Below the pieces are notes generated by a model. That model saw only the letters and a list, made by a program, of their open reading frames with translations. It was not told the DNA's origin and searched no databases. Made by a program: the position numbers and the translations under genes. From NCBI RefSeq assembly GCF_001270265.1, contig NZ_LGAP01000031.1, positions 1-64,000 on the forward strand: a DNA stretch of 64,000 nt, in the 5' to 3' direction. Shown in pieces: positions 55,065 through 63,850 of this stretch (position 1 is its first letter; every line of letters begins with the position of its first letter). The stretch is from Ensifer adhaerens. Its GTDB lineage: Bacteria; Pseudomonadota; Alphaproteobacteria; Rhizobiales; Rhizobiaceae.

Positions 55065-55437
55065 ATACCAACCTGCGCTGATATTGACCTCTTGCGTGGG
55101 ACCGTATGCGGTCATCCGGCGAGGAGCATACCGCAGAGCGATGCCTTACAGCGCCGCGCGTCAAATATGACGCGCAAAGGACGCTGTAACGCTTTAAACT
55201 TGCTGCATAATTTTATCCTTAAATCGGATCCGGTTTAAGGAATTATGCAGTAGCATCGGTCGAGGATTGCGACGCTGCCGGTGGCCGACAGACGGACCAC
55301 CCGAAGGGCCGGGCGCTTTTGGCCTCCGGACGGCGTCGATAATCCTCACCGGACCAAATGGTCCGGTTGCGGTTGTCTCCTTGCCGGAAACCAAAATCGC
55401 TCCGGCGCAAGAGGTCAATATCAGCGCAGGTTGGTAT
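55065..55437. mobile_element. MITE-like element, copy A
   Basis: Terminal inverted repeats of about 32 bp start ATACCAACCTGCGCTG and include GATATTGACCTCTTGCG; the right end is the exact complement (CGCAAGAGGTCAATATC...GGTTGGTAT). The interior matches copy B at 55542 except that an extra 105-bp RIME1-like element lies at 55147-55252. No open frame could code for a transposase, so it is non-autonomous. Confidence 0.85.
55147..55252. repeat. RIME1-like element nested in copy A
   Basis: Two palindromes in a row: TACAGCGCCGCGCGTC...GACGCGC...GGACGCTGTA, then CTGCATAATT...TCCTTAAATCGGATC...AATTATGCAG. The length of about 105 bases and the two-palindrome layout match RIME1, known from Rhizobium. 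It interrupts the MITE-like sequence found complete at 55542. Confidence 0.85.
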
Positions 55438-55541
55438 TAGACGACGTTGTCCAAGGTCGGTTTCATGCCTTGTGCTTTTGCTCCGTGCTTCATGCGTGTG
55501 GTGATCCCGAAACCGCGGCACACTTTCGGCCGACAGGCTTA

Positions 55542-55810
55542 ATACCAACCTGCGCTGGTATTGACCTCTTGCGTGGTCCGTCTGCGGTCGTCCGGCGAGG
55601 AGCATACCGCAGAGCGATGCCTTGGCACTGGTCGAGGATTGCGACTCTGCCGGTGGCCGACAGACGGCCCACCCGAAGGGCCGGGCGCTTTTGGCCTCCG
55701 GACCGCGTCGACAATCCTCACCGGACCACATGGGTCCGATTGCGGTTTTCTCCTTGCCGGAAACCAAAATCGCTCCGGCGCAAGAGGTCAATACCAGCGC
55801 AGGTTGGTAT
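55542..55810. mobile_element. MITE-like element, copy B
   Basis: A 269-base copy with the same terminal inverted repeats as copy A, but with GGTATTG/CAATACC in place of GATATTG/CAATATC. Its interior (CCGCAGAGCGATGCC, then GGTCGAGGATTGCGAC, then CCGGCGCAAGAGG) is uninterrupted and shows what copy A was before the RIME1 entered. Confidence 0.85.
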
Positions 55811-56079
55811 CAGATCAACACCAAATCGGCCGGGTGGTCGAGCCTTGTCGGCTGCAGTGATCACTTTCCCGGCACCGGCAGGGGGCGTGGTCGCACAATT
55901 GCGGCTCCGACGCGTGCTTGGGAAGCCAATGGCGCCAACGTTTTCGGGCTATCTTCGGCACGATACGGAGGGGGGATCCCGATCGCGGTGAGCCCGGTGC
56001 GTGGCGGCGTTTTTACGCTTGCCGCCCGGGCGATGACATTGCAAGTTCGTGGCCGAGCTATATTCGCAAGGGGAAATAA

Positions 56080-56997
56080 ATGCCGCTCAGCTACGCGATC
56101 TACGATGTCTTCACGCGGAACCGGCTGGAGGGCAACCCGCTGGCCGTCGTCTTCGGGGCGGATGCACTCGACGATCAGGCGATGCAGACGATCGCGCAGG
56201 AATTCAACCTTTCGGAGACGGTGTTCATCCGCCGGCCGGGCGGAGCGGCGCATACGGCGCGGCTGCGCATCTTCACGCCGGGACGCGAGCTTCCCTTTGC
56301 CGGGCATCCGACCGTCGGCGCCGCGGTGGCGATCGCCGAAGCAGCGCACGGCGCGGCTGAGGACGGCGCCGATCTCGTGCAGGTGCTGGAGGAGAAGGTA
56401 GGGCCGGTGCGCTGTGCCGTGCGCATCAAGCCGGGCGAGGCGAGCTTTGCCGAATTCGACCTGCCGCGCAAATCCACCCGGCTCGACGCCCGCTTCGATA
56501 AGCAGGCGCTTGCCGACGCGCTGAGCCTCAAGGCGTCGCAGATCGGCTTCGAGAATCATGTGCCGTCGTTCTGGAGCGCCGGCGTTCCCTTCGTCATGGT
56601 GCCGATGCATGATGTCACTGCCGCCGCTACCGTCGAGTTCGACCCGCAGCGCTGGGAGCAACTGGCGCCGCTTGCCGAAGGACGCCTGGCGTCCGCCTAC
56701 CTCTATTGTCGCGGCGGCATCAACCACACGGCGCGGTTCCACACCCGCATGTTTCGGCCCGAGATGGGCATTGCCGAGGATCCGGCAACCGGTGCGGCCG
56801 CCGCCGCTCTCTCCGGCGCCATCCACCATTTCGACCAGCTGGTCGACGGCCATCACCCGTTCCTGATCGAGCAGGGGGTGGAGATGGGCCGGCCGTCCTT
56901 CATCCACCTGCATCTCGACGTGACGGGCGGCCAGATCAACTCGGCGCGCATCGGCGGCCATGCGGTGAAGATCGCGGTCGGCGAGCTTTTGCTTTAA
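56080..56997 (+). CDS. PhzF-family isomerase/epimerase-like protein
   Basis: A 305-residue protein of the PhzF family: IYDVFTRNRLEGNPLAVVFG, AQEFNLSETVFI with the catalytic Glu46, LRIFTPGRELPFAGHPTVGA, FRPEMGIAEDPATGAAAAAL and GRPSFIHLHLDVTGGQI. Two diaminopimelate-epimerase-like halves are present. PhzF itself acts in phenazine biosynthesis; most relatives have unknown substrates and no other phz genes are here. AAGGGGAAA precedes the ATG. Confidence 0.9.
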   Translation: MPLSYAIYDVFTRNRLEGNPLAVVFGADALDDQAMQTIAQEFNLSETVFIRRPGGAAHTARLRIFTPGRELPFAGHPTVGAAVAIAEAAHGAAEDGADLVQVLEEKVGPVRCAVRIKPGEASFAEFDLPRKSTRLDARFDKQALADALSLKASQIGFENHVPSFWSAGVPFVMVPMHDVTAAATVEFDPQRWEQLAPLAEGRLASAYLYCRGGINHTARFHTRMFRPEMGIAEDPATGAAAAALSGAIHHFDQLVDGHHPFLIEQGVEMGRPSFIHLHLDVTGGQINSARIGGHAVKIAVGELLL

Positions 56998-57337
56998 GCG
57001 CGCTGCGCAGGAGCAGCCAAATACGGCGCGCCTTGGAACCTTGCTCCCATGCGTGTCATTGTCCCGAAGCCGTGGCCCGCTTTTGCGCGCATGCATTCGC
57101 CGCGGATGCCGAATCCGAAGCCATGCAGTGGAAACGACGGCGTGTTGTTTCAGAGACTTAACGTGCGCGCCCGGAGCGCGATTGGCGGGAAGGGGCGCAG
57201 ACCCCTGTGGAAAAACCCCGTTTTCTGCCCCTCTGAAATTTTTTCCAAAGAATTTTAAAAAGGACGCTAGACAAGCCGAAAGAACGCCTTTATACGCCCC
57301 TCCAGACCGCAGCGACAAACACCGAAGCGGTCCGGAT
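56998..57337. other. Intergenic with a decayed palindrome
   Basis: Upstream of tRNA-Lys. CATGCGTGTCATTGTCCCG and GCGCGCATGC (57048-57095) are a decayed copy of the palindrome at 63467. The AT-rich stretch with TTTTCCAAAG before 57260 probably contains the tRNA promoter. Confidence 0.5.
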
Positions 57338-57415
<78 letters not shown>

Positions 57416-57472
57416 TATCTCTTTGAAAACGCTGATTAAATTCCAATTTTCCTGCTCTCTAGAACGTTGCCA

Positions 57473-57501
57473 GTTTCCAACAATTTGGAAACGGTTTCCA
57501 A
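57473..57501. promoter_or_regulatory. Candidate integrase arm-type sites, left
   Basis: GTTTCCAA at 57473-57480, its inverse TTGGAAAC at 57485-57492 and again GTTTCCAA at 57494-57501, just beside the att site and in front of the integrase end. The same octamer occurs near the right att site. Confidence 0.55.
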
Positions 57502-57502
57502 T

Positions 57503-58684
57503 TCACGTTCCGTTCTTGTTCCGGAAAGCAGCCGGTTCAATCTCGCTCCAGCGAGCCTCCATAAGCTTCATTGCATCCTTCGCCAATGACCTCAGCGCGA
57601 CCTCTCGGCCGTAGTGCTGAACCATCTGCGCCGACATGTTGCAGATCGCCCCGACCTGGTTCTCGGTGCACCCAACTTCCAACAGATTGATGACGGCGTT
57701 TTTCCGCAAACCGTGGAAGACGATGCGTTCCTCCCGAAACTTTTTGAATTCGTCCTTCTTCATCAGTTTCTGCCATTCGGTCCGAAACCCGTCGGCTGAC
57801 TTGTAGGAGAGGGCGCGTGCGCCTGCATGGAGCATGACGCTGTCCGACTGCGGGACGCGATCGATCCACTTGCGATAGGCGAAATGCACCGGGATCCAGA
57901 CCGTCTTGCCCGCTTTCTGTGCCTTCACCGCAATCGTGTTCTCGGCAGCCTTCGGCTTCGTCATCGCGAGCACGTCGCCCTGGCGCTGCCCGGTAAAGAA
58001 CGCTGACATGGCAATCATCTGCATGTGGAACGGGGCATGCTCGAGCAGGATCTCAAATGACCAGCTCGGCCACGGCACCCAAGGCTCTCCGCCGGGGATC
58101 TTCTCGGTGTGCTGGATGACATTCGTGGTGCAATAGCCGCGAGGCACTCCCCACGACACCAGCCGGGACAGGAATGCTCGAAATTGATTGCCCTTGGCAG
58201 GCGTGTCGCCGAACTCGTCGATCGCTTCCTGGGCGTCAACGGTTGTCAGATCGCCCGGAAGATCGTCGCCCCAAATCTCTTTGATGATGTCGCCGGAGTC
58301 TCATATCCGCGTTTCGTGGAGGCGGCGAGAACCAGCCATTTCGGATTGTCGTCGCTCTGAAACGCCTCGACGAGCGCCTTGAAATCCTTGATGCCCTCAC
58401 GCCCGCGTTTGATGAAAGCCTCATGCGCTTTCTGAGCTTGCGGCCAGAAGTCCTTGTCTTTGGAATCAGGAAGGCGCTTGCCGTCGAGCAGGAAACCCTT
58501 CTCATCCCGGTCCAGGGCTTCGCAGATGGCCAGGCGCCCTGAGAATTCCTTCTCTAAGGGCGGAGCGCGAATGATGGCCAAGCAGCCTTGGTGTTCCGGA
58601 ACCGCGTGTAGAAGGTGTAGACGGTCTCTGCGCCGCCGCGACGGCGTTTTGTCACGCGATGGACGTGCTTAGGCAGCGCTACCG
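57503..58684 (-). pseudogene. Tyrosine recombinase (integrase), two frameshifts
   Basis: A site-specific integrase read in three frames: N-terminal VALPKHVHRVTKRRRGGAET and VYTFYTRFRNTKAAWP, then AIIRAPPLEKEFSGRLAICE to KWLVLAASTKRGYET, then IIKEIWGDDLPGDLTTVDAQ and the catalytic half. The catalytic part (57503-58159) keeps TGQRQGDVLAM (Arg), FHGLRKNAV (H-x-x-R) and VQHYGRE (Tyr). Frame changes lie near 58565-58600 and near 58300. It lies directly inside the left att site, as expected for a tRNA-specific integrase, but is probably inactive. Confidence 0.88.
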
Positions 58685-58953
58685 TTCCGCTTTTCCCTGA
58701 TCTTGTCACGGAACTTTGCTCCCAATCCAGAAGTTGCGGTGACCGTGCCAAGGTTCATGGCCTTGTCCAGATCGTCGCGATACCAAAACTTTCTCCGAGT
58801 GCTGTCAACGATGCGCGGCTTCGGATAGGTCGTGCCGACGCGCTCGAGGAAGTCCTCGACGTGTTTCTCGCCGCAATAGCCGGCGGCGACGTCGGCCGTC
58901 ATCCGCGGCGGCCAGCTCCCAGGCGGAATGATTGACGCGCGGCGAGCGGTCAT
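58669..58953 (-). CDS. Small putative excisionase/DNA-binding protein
   Basis: A 94-residue protein whose middle (TADVAAGYCGEKHVEDFLER; YPKPRIVDSTRRKFWYRDDL) has the pattern of an AlpA/excisionase-type winged helix. It overlaps the integrase start by about 14 bases and the DUF1643 stop by four, so all three read as one operon. Assignment rests on position and pattern. Confidence 0.6.
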   Translation of the reverse strand: MTARRASIIPPGSWPPRMTADVAAGYCGEKHVEDFLERVGTTYPKPRIVDSTRRKFWYRDDLDKAMNLGTVTATSGLGAKFRDKIREKRNGSAA

Positions 58954-59471
58954 GACTGGACCTCATCCGGCTTCGGCGCGAAGTATTCCTTGGGCTCAGT
59001 ACTTGCTGCGACATAGAGCGGGTGTACCGGATGCCCTTCTGCGGTGACCTTGAGCACGGCTAACGGGAAGAACTCGAAATGTTCGGCGACTTCCCTGCCA
59101 CGGTCATGAAGCACCCCGTGCGTTCCCCATGCACAAATGATCTTCCGCGCGCTCTGCGCTATTGCAAGCAATTGCCGGTCGTTGTCTGGTCCAACAGGGT
59201 CTGGGTGACTGTAGAGTGCCTTGGGATCGGTGGACCGCAGGGCGAAAAGATTTCCGACTATCAGTGCTCCGAAGCCCCACGACTTGGCGAAACCGACGCA
59301 TCGGCGGATAGTCGGGTCGTCAACGTCGGCGTCTGCGGTCGAAGGGTTGAGCATGATGAACGCAACTGCCGGCAGGTCTGCATCCCATCGACGCTCAAGC
59401 CGGTATCGGTAATCGCCACATTTAGAGTTGCGGGTGGCTTCCAACTTCATTTCATCGGTGATCTTGGTCAT
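58950..59471 (-). CDS. DUF1643-domain protein
   Basis: A 173-residue protein: NSKCGDYRYRLERRWDADLP, AFIMLNPSTADADVDDPTIR, RCVGFAKSWGFGALIVGNLF and CAWGTHGVLHDRGREV are typical of DUF1643, often found on phages and islands. Function unknown. The ATG at 59471 has GGAGGGC in front; an ATG at 59528 is less good. Confidence 0.88.
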   Translation of the reverse strand: MTKITDEMKLEATRNSKCGDYRYRLERRWDADLPAVAFIMLNPSTADADVDDPTIRRCVGFAKSWGFGALIVGNLFALRSTDPKALYSHPDPVGPDNDRQLLAIAQSARKIICAWGTHGVLHDRGREVAEHFEFFPLAVLKVTAEGHPVHPLYVAASTEPKEYFAPKPDEVQS

Positions 59472-59750
59472 GCTGCCCTCCGACGCGTGAAGCCAGTCAG
59501 GAAAGGGCGCGGCGAGGATGGACGTCATGCCTGACGCCGCTCCAGCCGGCGAAGGAATTTGCCAATCAAGCGGCCCACTAGCATGTGGCTGGAGATCGAA
59601 ACGGCCACGGAAAGCCCACCAGAAATAATAATGTAGAGGGGGTATACGCCGGCGAACTATGCAACGATCGGTGGTTTAGTTCGAAGTAAAAGTAAGTCAC
59701 GAACGGGATGCTAGTGGCGAAAACCTGACGCTTGGTACCCGTGACAGTGC
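59472..59750. other. Intergenic inside the element
   Basis: No gene that I can support. The short minus frame at 59578 overlaps a real gene and has no ribosome site. Confidence 0.4.
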
Positions 59751-59945
59751 TTAGATCAACTTGGCGAGCTTGGCGCCGTAGTAGCTCAATCCACCGGTGA
59801 CGATGAGGCCGACCCAACTTACCCACATAGGAACTGTCCAGCCGTCGATGACAACCGACCAACCTGTGAGAATGCGAACCAAGTGCACCACTGCAACGAT
59901 CCCGAATATTGCGGCCGCAATCGTCAAGAAGGTCTTCTCGGTCAT
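59751..59945 (-). CDS. Small membrane protein of unknown function
   Basis: A 64-residue protein with two spans (FLTIAAAIFGIVAVVHLVRI; PMWVSWVGLIVTGGLSYYGA). GAGGAG seven bases before the ATG. Similar two-span proteins are widespread in alphaproteobacteria, with no known role. Confidence 0.75.
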   Translation of the reverse strand: MTEKTFLTIAAAIFGIVAVVHLVRILTGWSVVIDGWTVPMWVSWVGLIVTGGLSYYGAKLAKLI

Positions 59946-60312
59946 CGGAAGCTCCTCGTCTCAGAAACAAATAGTCTATATCACACGCGCATCAGGGTCG
60001 TCTTGCGCCGTCTAGCGAGGGTACCAAGCGTCAGGCTGATACCACTAGCAACCGGCAGGCTAGGACGAGATCCGCTCGGGACGCTAGTGACAGAAATGCT
60101 AGTCAAGATTTCGGGGTAGGGCGGCTCGGAACCAATGGACCCCAGAGCGCTGCTTTGCTTGGGGCTGGGGCGTCACTCTGGGATCACTAGCGCCAATGGT
60201 GCGGTTGGCGCTCAACCAGCAATGGCAGGACCAACTAGATTCGGCAATGCAACTAAGACCTTTGTTTGCATGGATCGGACTTAAGTCCTAGGTTGTGCTT
60301 TCCGCCGGCCGC
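59946..60312. other. Intergenic inside the element
   Basis: No convincing gene between the small membrane protein and the nuclease remnant. Several short frames have no ribosome site. Confidence 0.4.
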
Positions 60313-60770
60313 ATGCATCCCAAGCAGCGGCGAAGCTCTCGATCATTCGTCCGTCTTGTGGCTCTGACTTCAACGATCGCAGTTGGGGCCGGTGTTGCGT
60401 ACGGATGGATGAGTTCGCCGCCCTCAGATGTGGTGGCCTCCTTCGGAATCTGCGGTTCTGGCGCGCGAGAAACGTGCGTCGTCGATGGTGACACCTTTTG
60501 GCTCAAGGGCGAGAAGATCCGCCTGCCTGATATCGACGCCCCGGAAATAAGCGAACCGAAGTGCGCCTCGGAGCGAGCCCTGGGTGAAAGAGCAAAGCAT
60601 CGGCTGACCGCGTTGCTGAATATGGGGCCATTCGGTCTCAAGCGAGGAGTGCGGGATGAAGATAGGTTCGGACGGAAGCTGCGAACGGTTTATCGAAACG
60701 GGAATCTCTCGGCTCACTTCTGGTGACAGAGGGGTTGGCGCGTGAGTGGTCTGGTCGTCGCGAGCCTTGA
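60313..60770 (+). pseudogene. Thermonuclease-family gene, frameshifted
   Basis: A membrane-anchored staphylococcal-nuclease-type protein: signal/anchor segment (LVALTSTIAVGAGVAYGW), VVDGDTFWLKGEKIRLPDID (substrate and Ca-binding start), APEIS, CASERALGERAKHRLTALLN, and RDEDRFGRKLRTVYRNG. There the loss of one G changes the frame; the true end reads ESLGSLLVTEGLAREWSG in the next frame. The truncated product ends NLSAHFW and lacks the last fold element. Confidence 0.82.
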
Positions 60771-60822
60771 TGCTGATGAGTTTCACAATTGCGAAGATCG
60801 CTTTAAATGGTTGTCAGAAACG

Positions 60823-60882
60823 GTTTCCAATTCGCGATATGTTCCGGTGTTTCTCGTGCCATATGAAAAGCACGTTGGAAAC
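60823..60882. promoter_or_regulatory. Candidate integrase arm-type sites, right
   Basis: GTTTCCAA at 60823-60830 and TTGGAAAC at 60875-60882, the same octamer as at 57473-57501, about 40-100 bases inside the right att site. Confidence 0.5.
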
Positions 60883-60921
60883 CAATTTACTTGCGTCGCG
60901 CCGTTTTGAGCTTAAATTCAA

Positions 60922-60971
60922 TGACTCTTAATCAGCGGGTCCACGGTTCGAGCCCGTGATCACCCACCAAA
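60922..60971. repeat. Right attachment site (att)
   Basis: A 50-base exact copy of 57366-57415, carrying the 3' half of tRNA-Lys from the anticodon stem onward. It has no 5' half, so it is not a tRNA gene. It marks the right limit of the integrated element. Confidence 0.92.
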
Positions 60972-61124
60972 ACTTCCTTACGCCGCTGATTTATTTCCAA
61001 GTTTTCAAATTCTGCACATGTTCCGATCGGGTAACCTGCCAAAGCTTCGGCGTTTGCACGAAGGCTTGCAATGAACCGCGTGCATCGTGGCGCCGCGCTG
61101 AAAGCGCGCCGCAGCTTGCCTGCG

Positions 61125-61514
61125 CTACGGCTTGTCGCCAGGCGGTTGGCGCCGCTCCGCATCCTCGACGACTTTGAATGGAAACGGGTCTGCATGGCTG
61201 CTGATTTCGCTGATAGTCAGCCGGCCGTCAGCCACCACGTCCAGAAAACGTCGGCAAACGTCCTCTGCCTGGGCGGTTCGCGTCGAGAGCAACGCTCCTT
61301 CCAGCTTGGCGTCCAACAATTGCGGCATCAGCAGCGGCCGGCAGATCTTGATCCACTCTTCCATGGCTCCGGGGCGCTTGCTGAAAGACTCAGCGGCTGT
61401 CTTGAACTCGGCATCCGTTATCTGCTTCGGAGCCGTCCTTGGGGCGAAGAGATAGAGTGCGATCGTGCATAACAACCCGATTGCCATGTTGGCGGCCAGT
61501 AGACGGAAGTTCAT
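61125..61514 (-). CDS. Membrane-anchored protein of unknown function
   Basis: A 129-residue protein: one N-terminal span (LLAANMAIGLLCTIALYLFA) and a soluble helical domain with two Cys (WIKICRPLLMPQLLDAKLEG; AQAEDVCRRFLDVVADGRLT). The ATG at 61514 starts at the span; an earlier in-frame start at 61700 adds a different N-terminus. No family recognised. Confidence 0.65.
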   Translation of the reverse strand: MNFRLLAANMAIGLLCTIALYLFAPRTAPKQITDAEFKTAAESFSKRPGAMEEWIKICRPLLMPQLLDAKLEGALLSTRTAQAEDVCRRFLDVVADGRLTISEISSHADPFPFKVVEDAERRQPPGDKP

Positions 61515-61875
61515 CGTGTGCTTACGAGAGATAATGTGTTGCCCTCGTAGATAGTTCAACCAAGCCTTGCATCCAAGTGGTTGGCTAAACTTTACCTCTC
61601 CTTGCCAATGGGACGGCGCTTTAAGGTAACGGCGATACTCCGGCAAAGCATATCCTCGAGTGGCGCCGGTGACGAAGGCAACGCCCTCACTGCGCCCCAA
61701 TGGCGGCCACCATCAAGACAGGTTTTAGGCTCTTCCTATCGCGTCAGCGCGTCCAGGCCGACAGGACGAACGGGCTGATGTCGGGATCAAAGCGCTTGGA
61801 TGCGCGTTGCTTGGGCAAAAAATCCGCACGCCTCCCATCTTGAAAATTCGCGACCGTCGGATTACCGGATATCCC

Positions 61876-62196
61876 ATGAAGATCGTCACCGGAATCGCCT
61901 TTGCCGTTGCTGCCCTTTTGCTTGTTTCGTCCTGCAGCGAAACCGGCCCGTCCGGGGATGCCCGGGCCGGCGTGGAAAAGGCGCAACTGACCGAGAAGGC
62001 CAAGCCGAAGCCTGCCAGCGGCAGGAAGGGCAAGGCTGCGGCGGCGGCCGAGGCGCAGGCACTGGCTGAAGCGCGCAGCCCAAGACAGTGCAAGACGCCG
62101 AAGAAGCAGTGCAGCTATGGCGCGGGTCCGGCCGGCGAGCCCTGTTCCTGCTGGTCGAGCGAGGGCTCACCCGCAATGGGCGTGACCATCAAGTAA
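61876..62196 (+). CDS. Small lipoprotein of unknown function
   Basis: A 106-residue protein with a lipobox signal (FAVAALLLVSSCSETG), an Ala/Lys-rich linker (KAAAAAEAQALAEARS) and a C-terminal Cys pattern (CKTPKKQCSYGAGPAGEPCS, then CW) that could form two disulfides. No family recognised. Confidence 0.7.
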   Translation: MKIVTGIAFAVAALLLVSSCSETGPSGDARAGVEKAQLTEKAKPKPASGRKGKAAAAAEAQALAEARSPRQCKTPKKQCSYGAGPAGEPCSCWSSEGSPAMGVTIK

Positions 62197-62213
62197 CACC
62201 GGCGCGATCCAGG

Positions 62214-62427
62214 AAAAGCGGGGCGATCATCGGCGGCGCGATCGGCAGCCAGCAGCCTCAGTACCGCGAGCCGCAATATCGCGAACCCCGTATCGCCCGG
62301 CACAGGGCGAGTACAGTTCTGCCCATGTCGCTGGTGTCTGTCGCGCTATCGCAGCTACCGGCCCTATGACAACACCTATGTGTCGAGAGCAGGCGTGAGA
62401 GCGCAGTGCATGTCGCCCTGCTATTAA
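62214..62427 (+). pseudogene. BA14K-family gene remnant
   Basis: Upstream in one frame SGAIIGGAIGSQQPQYREPQ, downstream in another WCLSRYRSYRPYDNTYVSRA and GVRAQCMSP, ending in a stop at 62427. This is the repeat-rich linker and C-terminal core of BA14K proteins (a small lectin-like membrane family of Rhizobiales, first an immunoreactive antigen in Brucella). A one-base loss near HVA-WC breaks the frame, and the N-terminal signal part is missing. Confidence 0.8.
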
Positions 62428-62524
62428 CCGTGGACCATCAAGTGGTCTGTCTGGCCCCATCAGCCGTTTCCGGTTGGTGGGGTCTTTTTGTCGGGCGCAT
62501 GGCCGAAGAGGATCGTAAAGCCAA

Positions 62525-62677
62525 GACTACCAGCCCTACCATGCGGCACGGGCGGAACTGCTGTCGCGGATGGGGCAGGTCGACGAGGCCGCCAAGGCCT
62601 ATGCGGTCGCCATCGCTCTCGCCGGCTCGACAGCCGATGCCGCCTTCCTGCGGCGGCGGGCCGAACGTCCTTTATGA
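62525..62677 (+). pseudogene. C-terminal fragment of an ECF sigma factor
   Basis: Fifty codons reading DYQPYHAARAELLSRMGQVD, EAAKAYAVAIALAGSTADAA, FLRRRAERPL and a stop. This is the end of the C-terminal TPR-like domain of YCII-linked ECF sigma factors (DUF6596 class; pattern YHAARADLLxRxGRxxEA...A..L). Everything upstream is missing. Confidence 0.75.
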
Positions 62678-62783
62678 ACAGCCACTTGAAGTTTCTACTT
62701 GCAACAACCATTTCGAATCCAGGGCGTGCAACTGCGCGCTGGCAGTGACGCCTTGGTGAAACTTCATTCGTGGAGGCTGTCAA

Positions 62784-63146
62784 ATGGCGTACAAGTTCAT
62801 GGAAGGCAAAAGAGGGCAGGATTGGTGCAATCTTGCGCTCGCAGTGTGCCTTTTCCTTTCTCCCTGGGTGATCGGGTATAGCATGGAAACCGTTCCGGCT
62901 TGGAATGCCTGGATGGTTGGGCTTGCGCTTGCTGTGCTGGCCTACGCTACGCTCTCGGTCTTCGCAGAGTGGGAGGAGTGGGCCAATCTGGCGCTTGGCG
63001 CATGGCTGGTCGTGTCGCCTTGGGTGCTCGGCTATACGGCCAATATGAGCGTGATGTGGACGCACGCCGTCCTCGGACTGCTCGTCGCCGCCGTGTCGGG
63101 CTGGGCGGTCTGGGCGCATCGCCACGATCCGCATGCGCATGCGTGA
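62784..63146 (+). CDS. SPW-repeat membrane protein
   Basis: A 120-residue membrane protein with two SPW repeats: LALAVCLFLSPWVIGY and LALGAWLVVSPWVLGY, each followed by a further span (four in all). C-terminus His-rich (HRHDPHAHA). Function unknown; a hairpin lies just behind it. Confidence 0.88.
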   Translation: MAYKFMEGKRGQDWCNLALAVCLFLSPWVIGYSMETVPAWNAWMVGLALAVLAYATLSVFAEWEEWANLALGAWLVVSPWVLGYTANMSVMWTHAVLGLLVAAVSGWAVWAHRHDPHAHA

Positions 63147-63163
63147 AAGAGCATCGTCTGGTA

Positions 63164-63210
63164 ATCCATGATGGCCCCAGGGGGCGCAAGCCGAAGGGGT
63201 CCATCATGGA
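63164..63210. terminator. Hairpin after the SPW-repeat gene
   Basis: CCATGATGGCCCC pairs with GGGGTCCATCATGG (one bulge) about 20 bases after the stop. There is no clear T run, so it may act only as a 3' stabiliser. Confidence 0.45.
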
Positions 63211-63314
63211 CGAATGACGGGTTTGATCGAAGGCTGCTCAAGAGACTGATGGCACTTGCTTTCAGTGGAGCTGGGCGTTGTGTTCTCATGGCTCCGTGTC
63301 TGGTCGGCCCTACT

Positions 63315-63516
63315 GCATGTTTCCTCAAATCCTATCCGATTTAAGGACAAAAACATGCAGCGATTCAAAGTGCTACGGCGACCCTTGCGCGTCTGATAAG
63401 ACGCGCGGCGCTAAAGCGCGTCGCGATCTCCAGGATTCGCTTGTTGCGCTTTAAGCTCTTGTTCTTTTTGCATGTCGTTATCGCAAAACCGCGGCACACT
63501 TTTGCGCGACATGCAT
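63315..63516. repeat. RIME1-like element and further palindrome
   Basis: Reverse copy of the RIME1 unit: TGCATGTTT...AATC..GATTTAAGG...AACATGCA (63317-63360), then GTGCTACGGCGACCC...GCGCGTCTGATAAGACGCGC (63371-63415). After that comes GCATGTCG...CGACATGC (63470-63513), the third palindrome type of this genome. A further half-site with ATTCCTTAAATCGGATCCG lies at 63645-63670. Confidence 0.75.
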
Positions 63517-63724
63517 TAGGGCGGAGCAATGTCTTGCAGTGCCGGTTGGCCCGTTGGAATGAAATCGGAAAATCGCTGGAATGATAGACCAATGGAGAGC
63601 GACGATGCCGGCTTTCCGTTGCCGCCACGGTTCGGCTGTCTACTGCATGATTCCTTAAATCGGATCCGATGTACGCATCCGGGGACGGCGGCGTGAGTGT
63701 CGCATGCGCGGGGTGACGGCGTGC

Positions 63725-63850
63725 TCAGGCGGCCTCGGCGACTGCCGGTTTTTCGGCCTGGGGCTTCCAGTTCCAAGCCAGCAGATCGTGGACTCGCCAG
63801 ATGAATATACGGTCAGCGCCCCACCGATTTTCTTCGCGGCGCGCCAGTCT
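63725..63850 (-). pseudogene. Probable transposase 3' end (IS66-like)
   Basis: The minus frame reads RVHDLLAWNWKPQAEKPAVA, ending EAA and a stop. The LLPWNW-type motif at a transposase C-terminus recalls IS66. Upstream the sense changes to another frame (AAPDLYAGEDWRAAKKIGGA) which also looks protein-like but has no start and stops near 63975. Too short for a secure identification. Confidence 0.35.

Noticed and set aside
55861-57318. A 485-codon minus-strand frame
   Set aside because: Antisense of the PhzF gene.
60922-60971. A second tRNA-Lys
   Set aside because: Only the 3' half is present; there is no acceptor 5' strand or D-arm. It is an att site.
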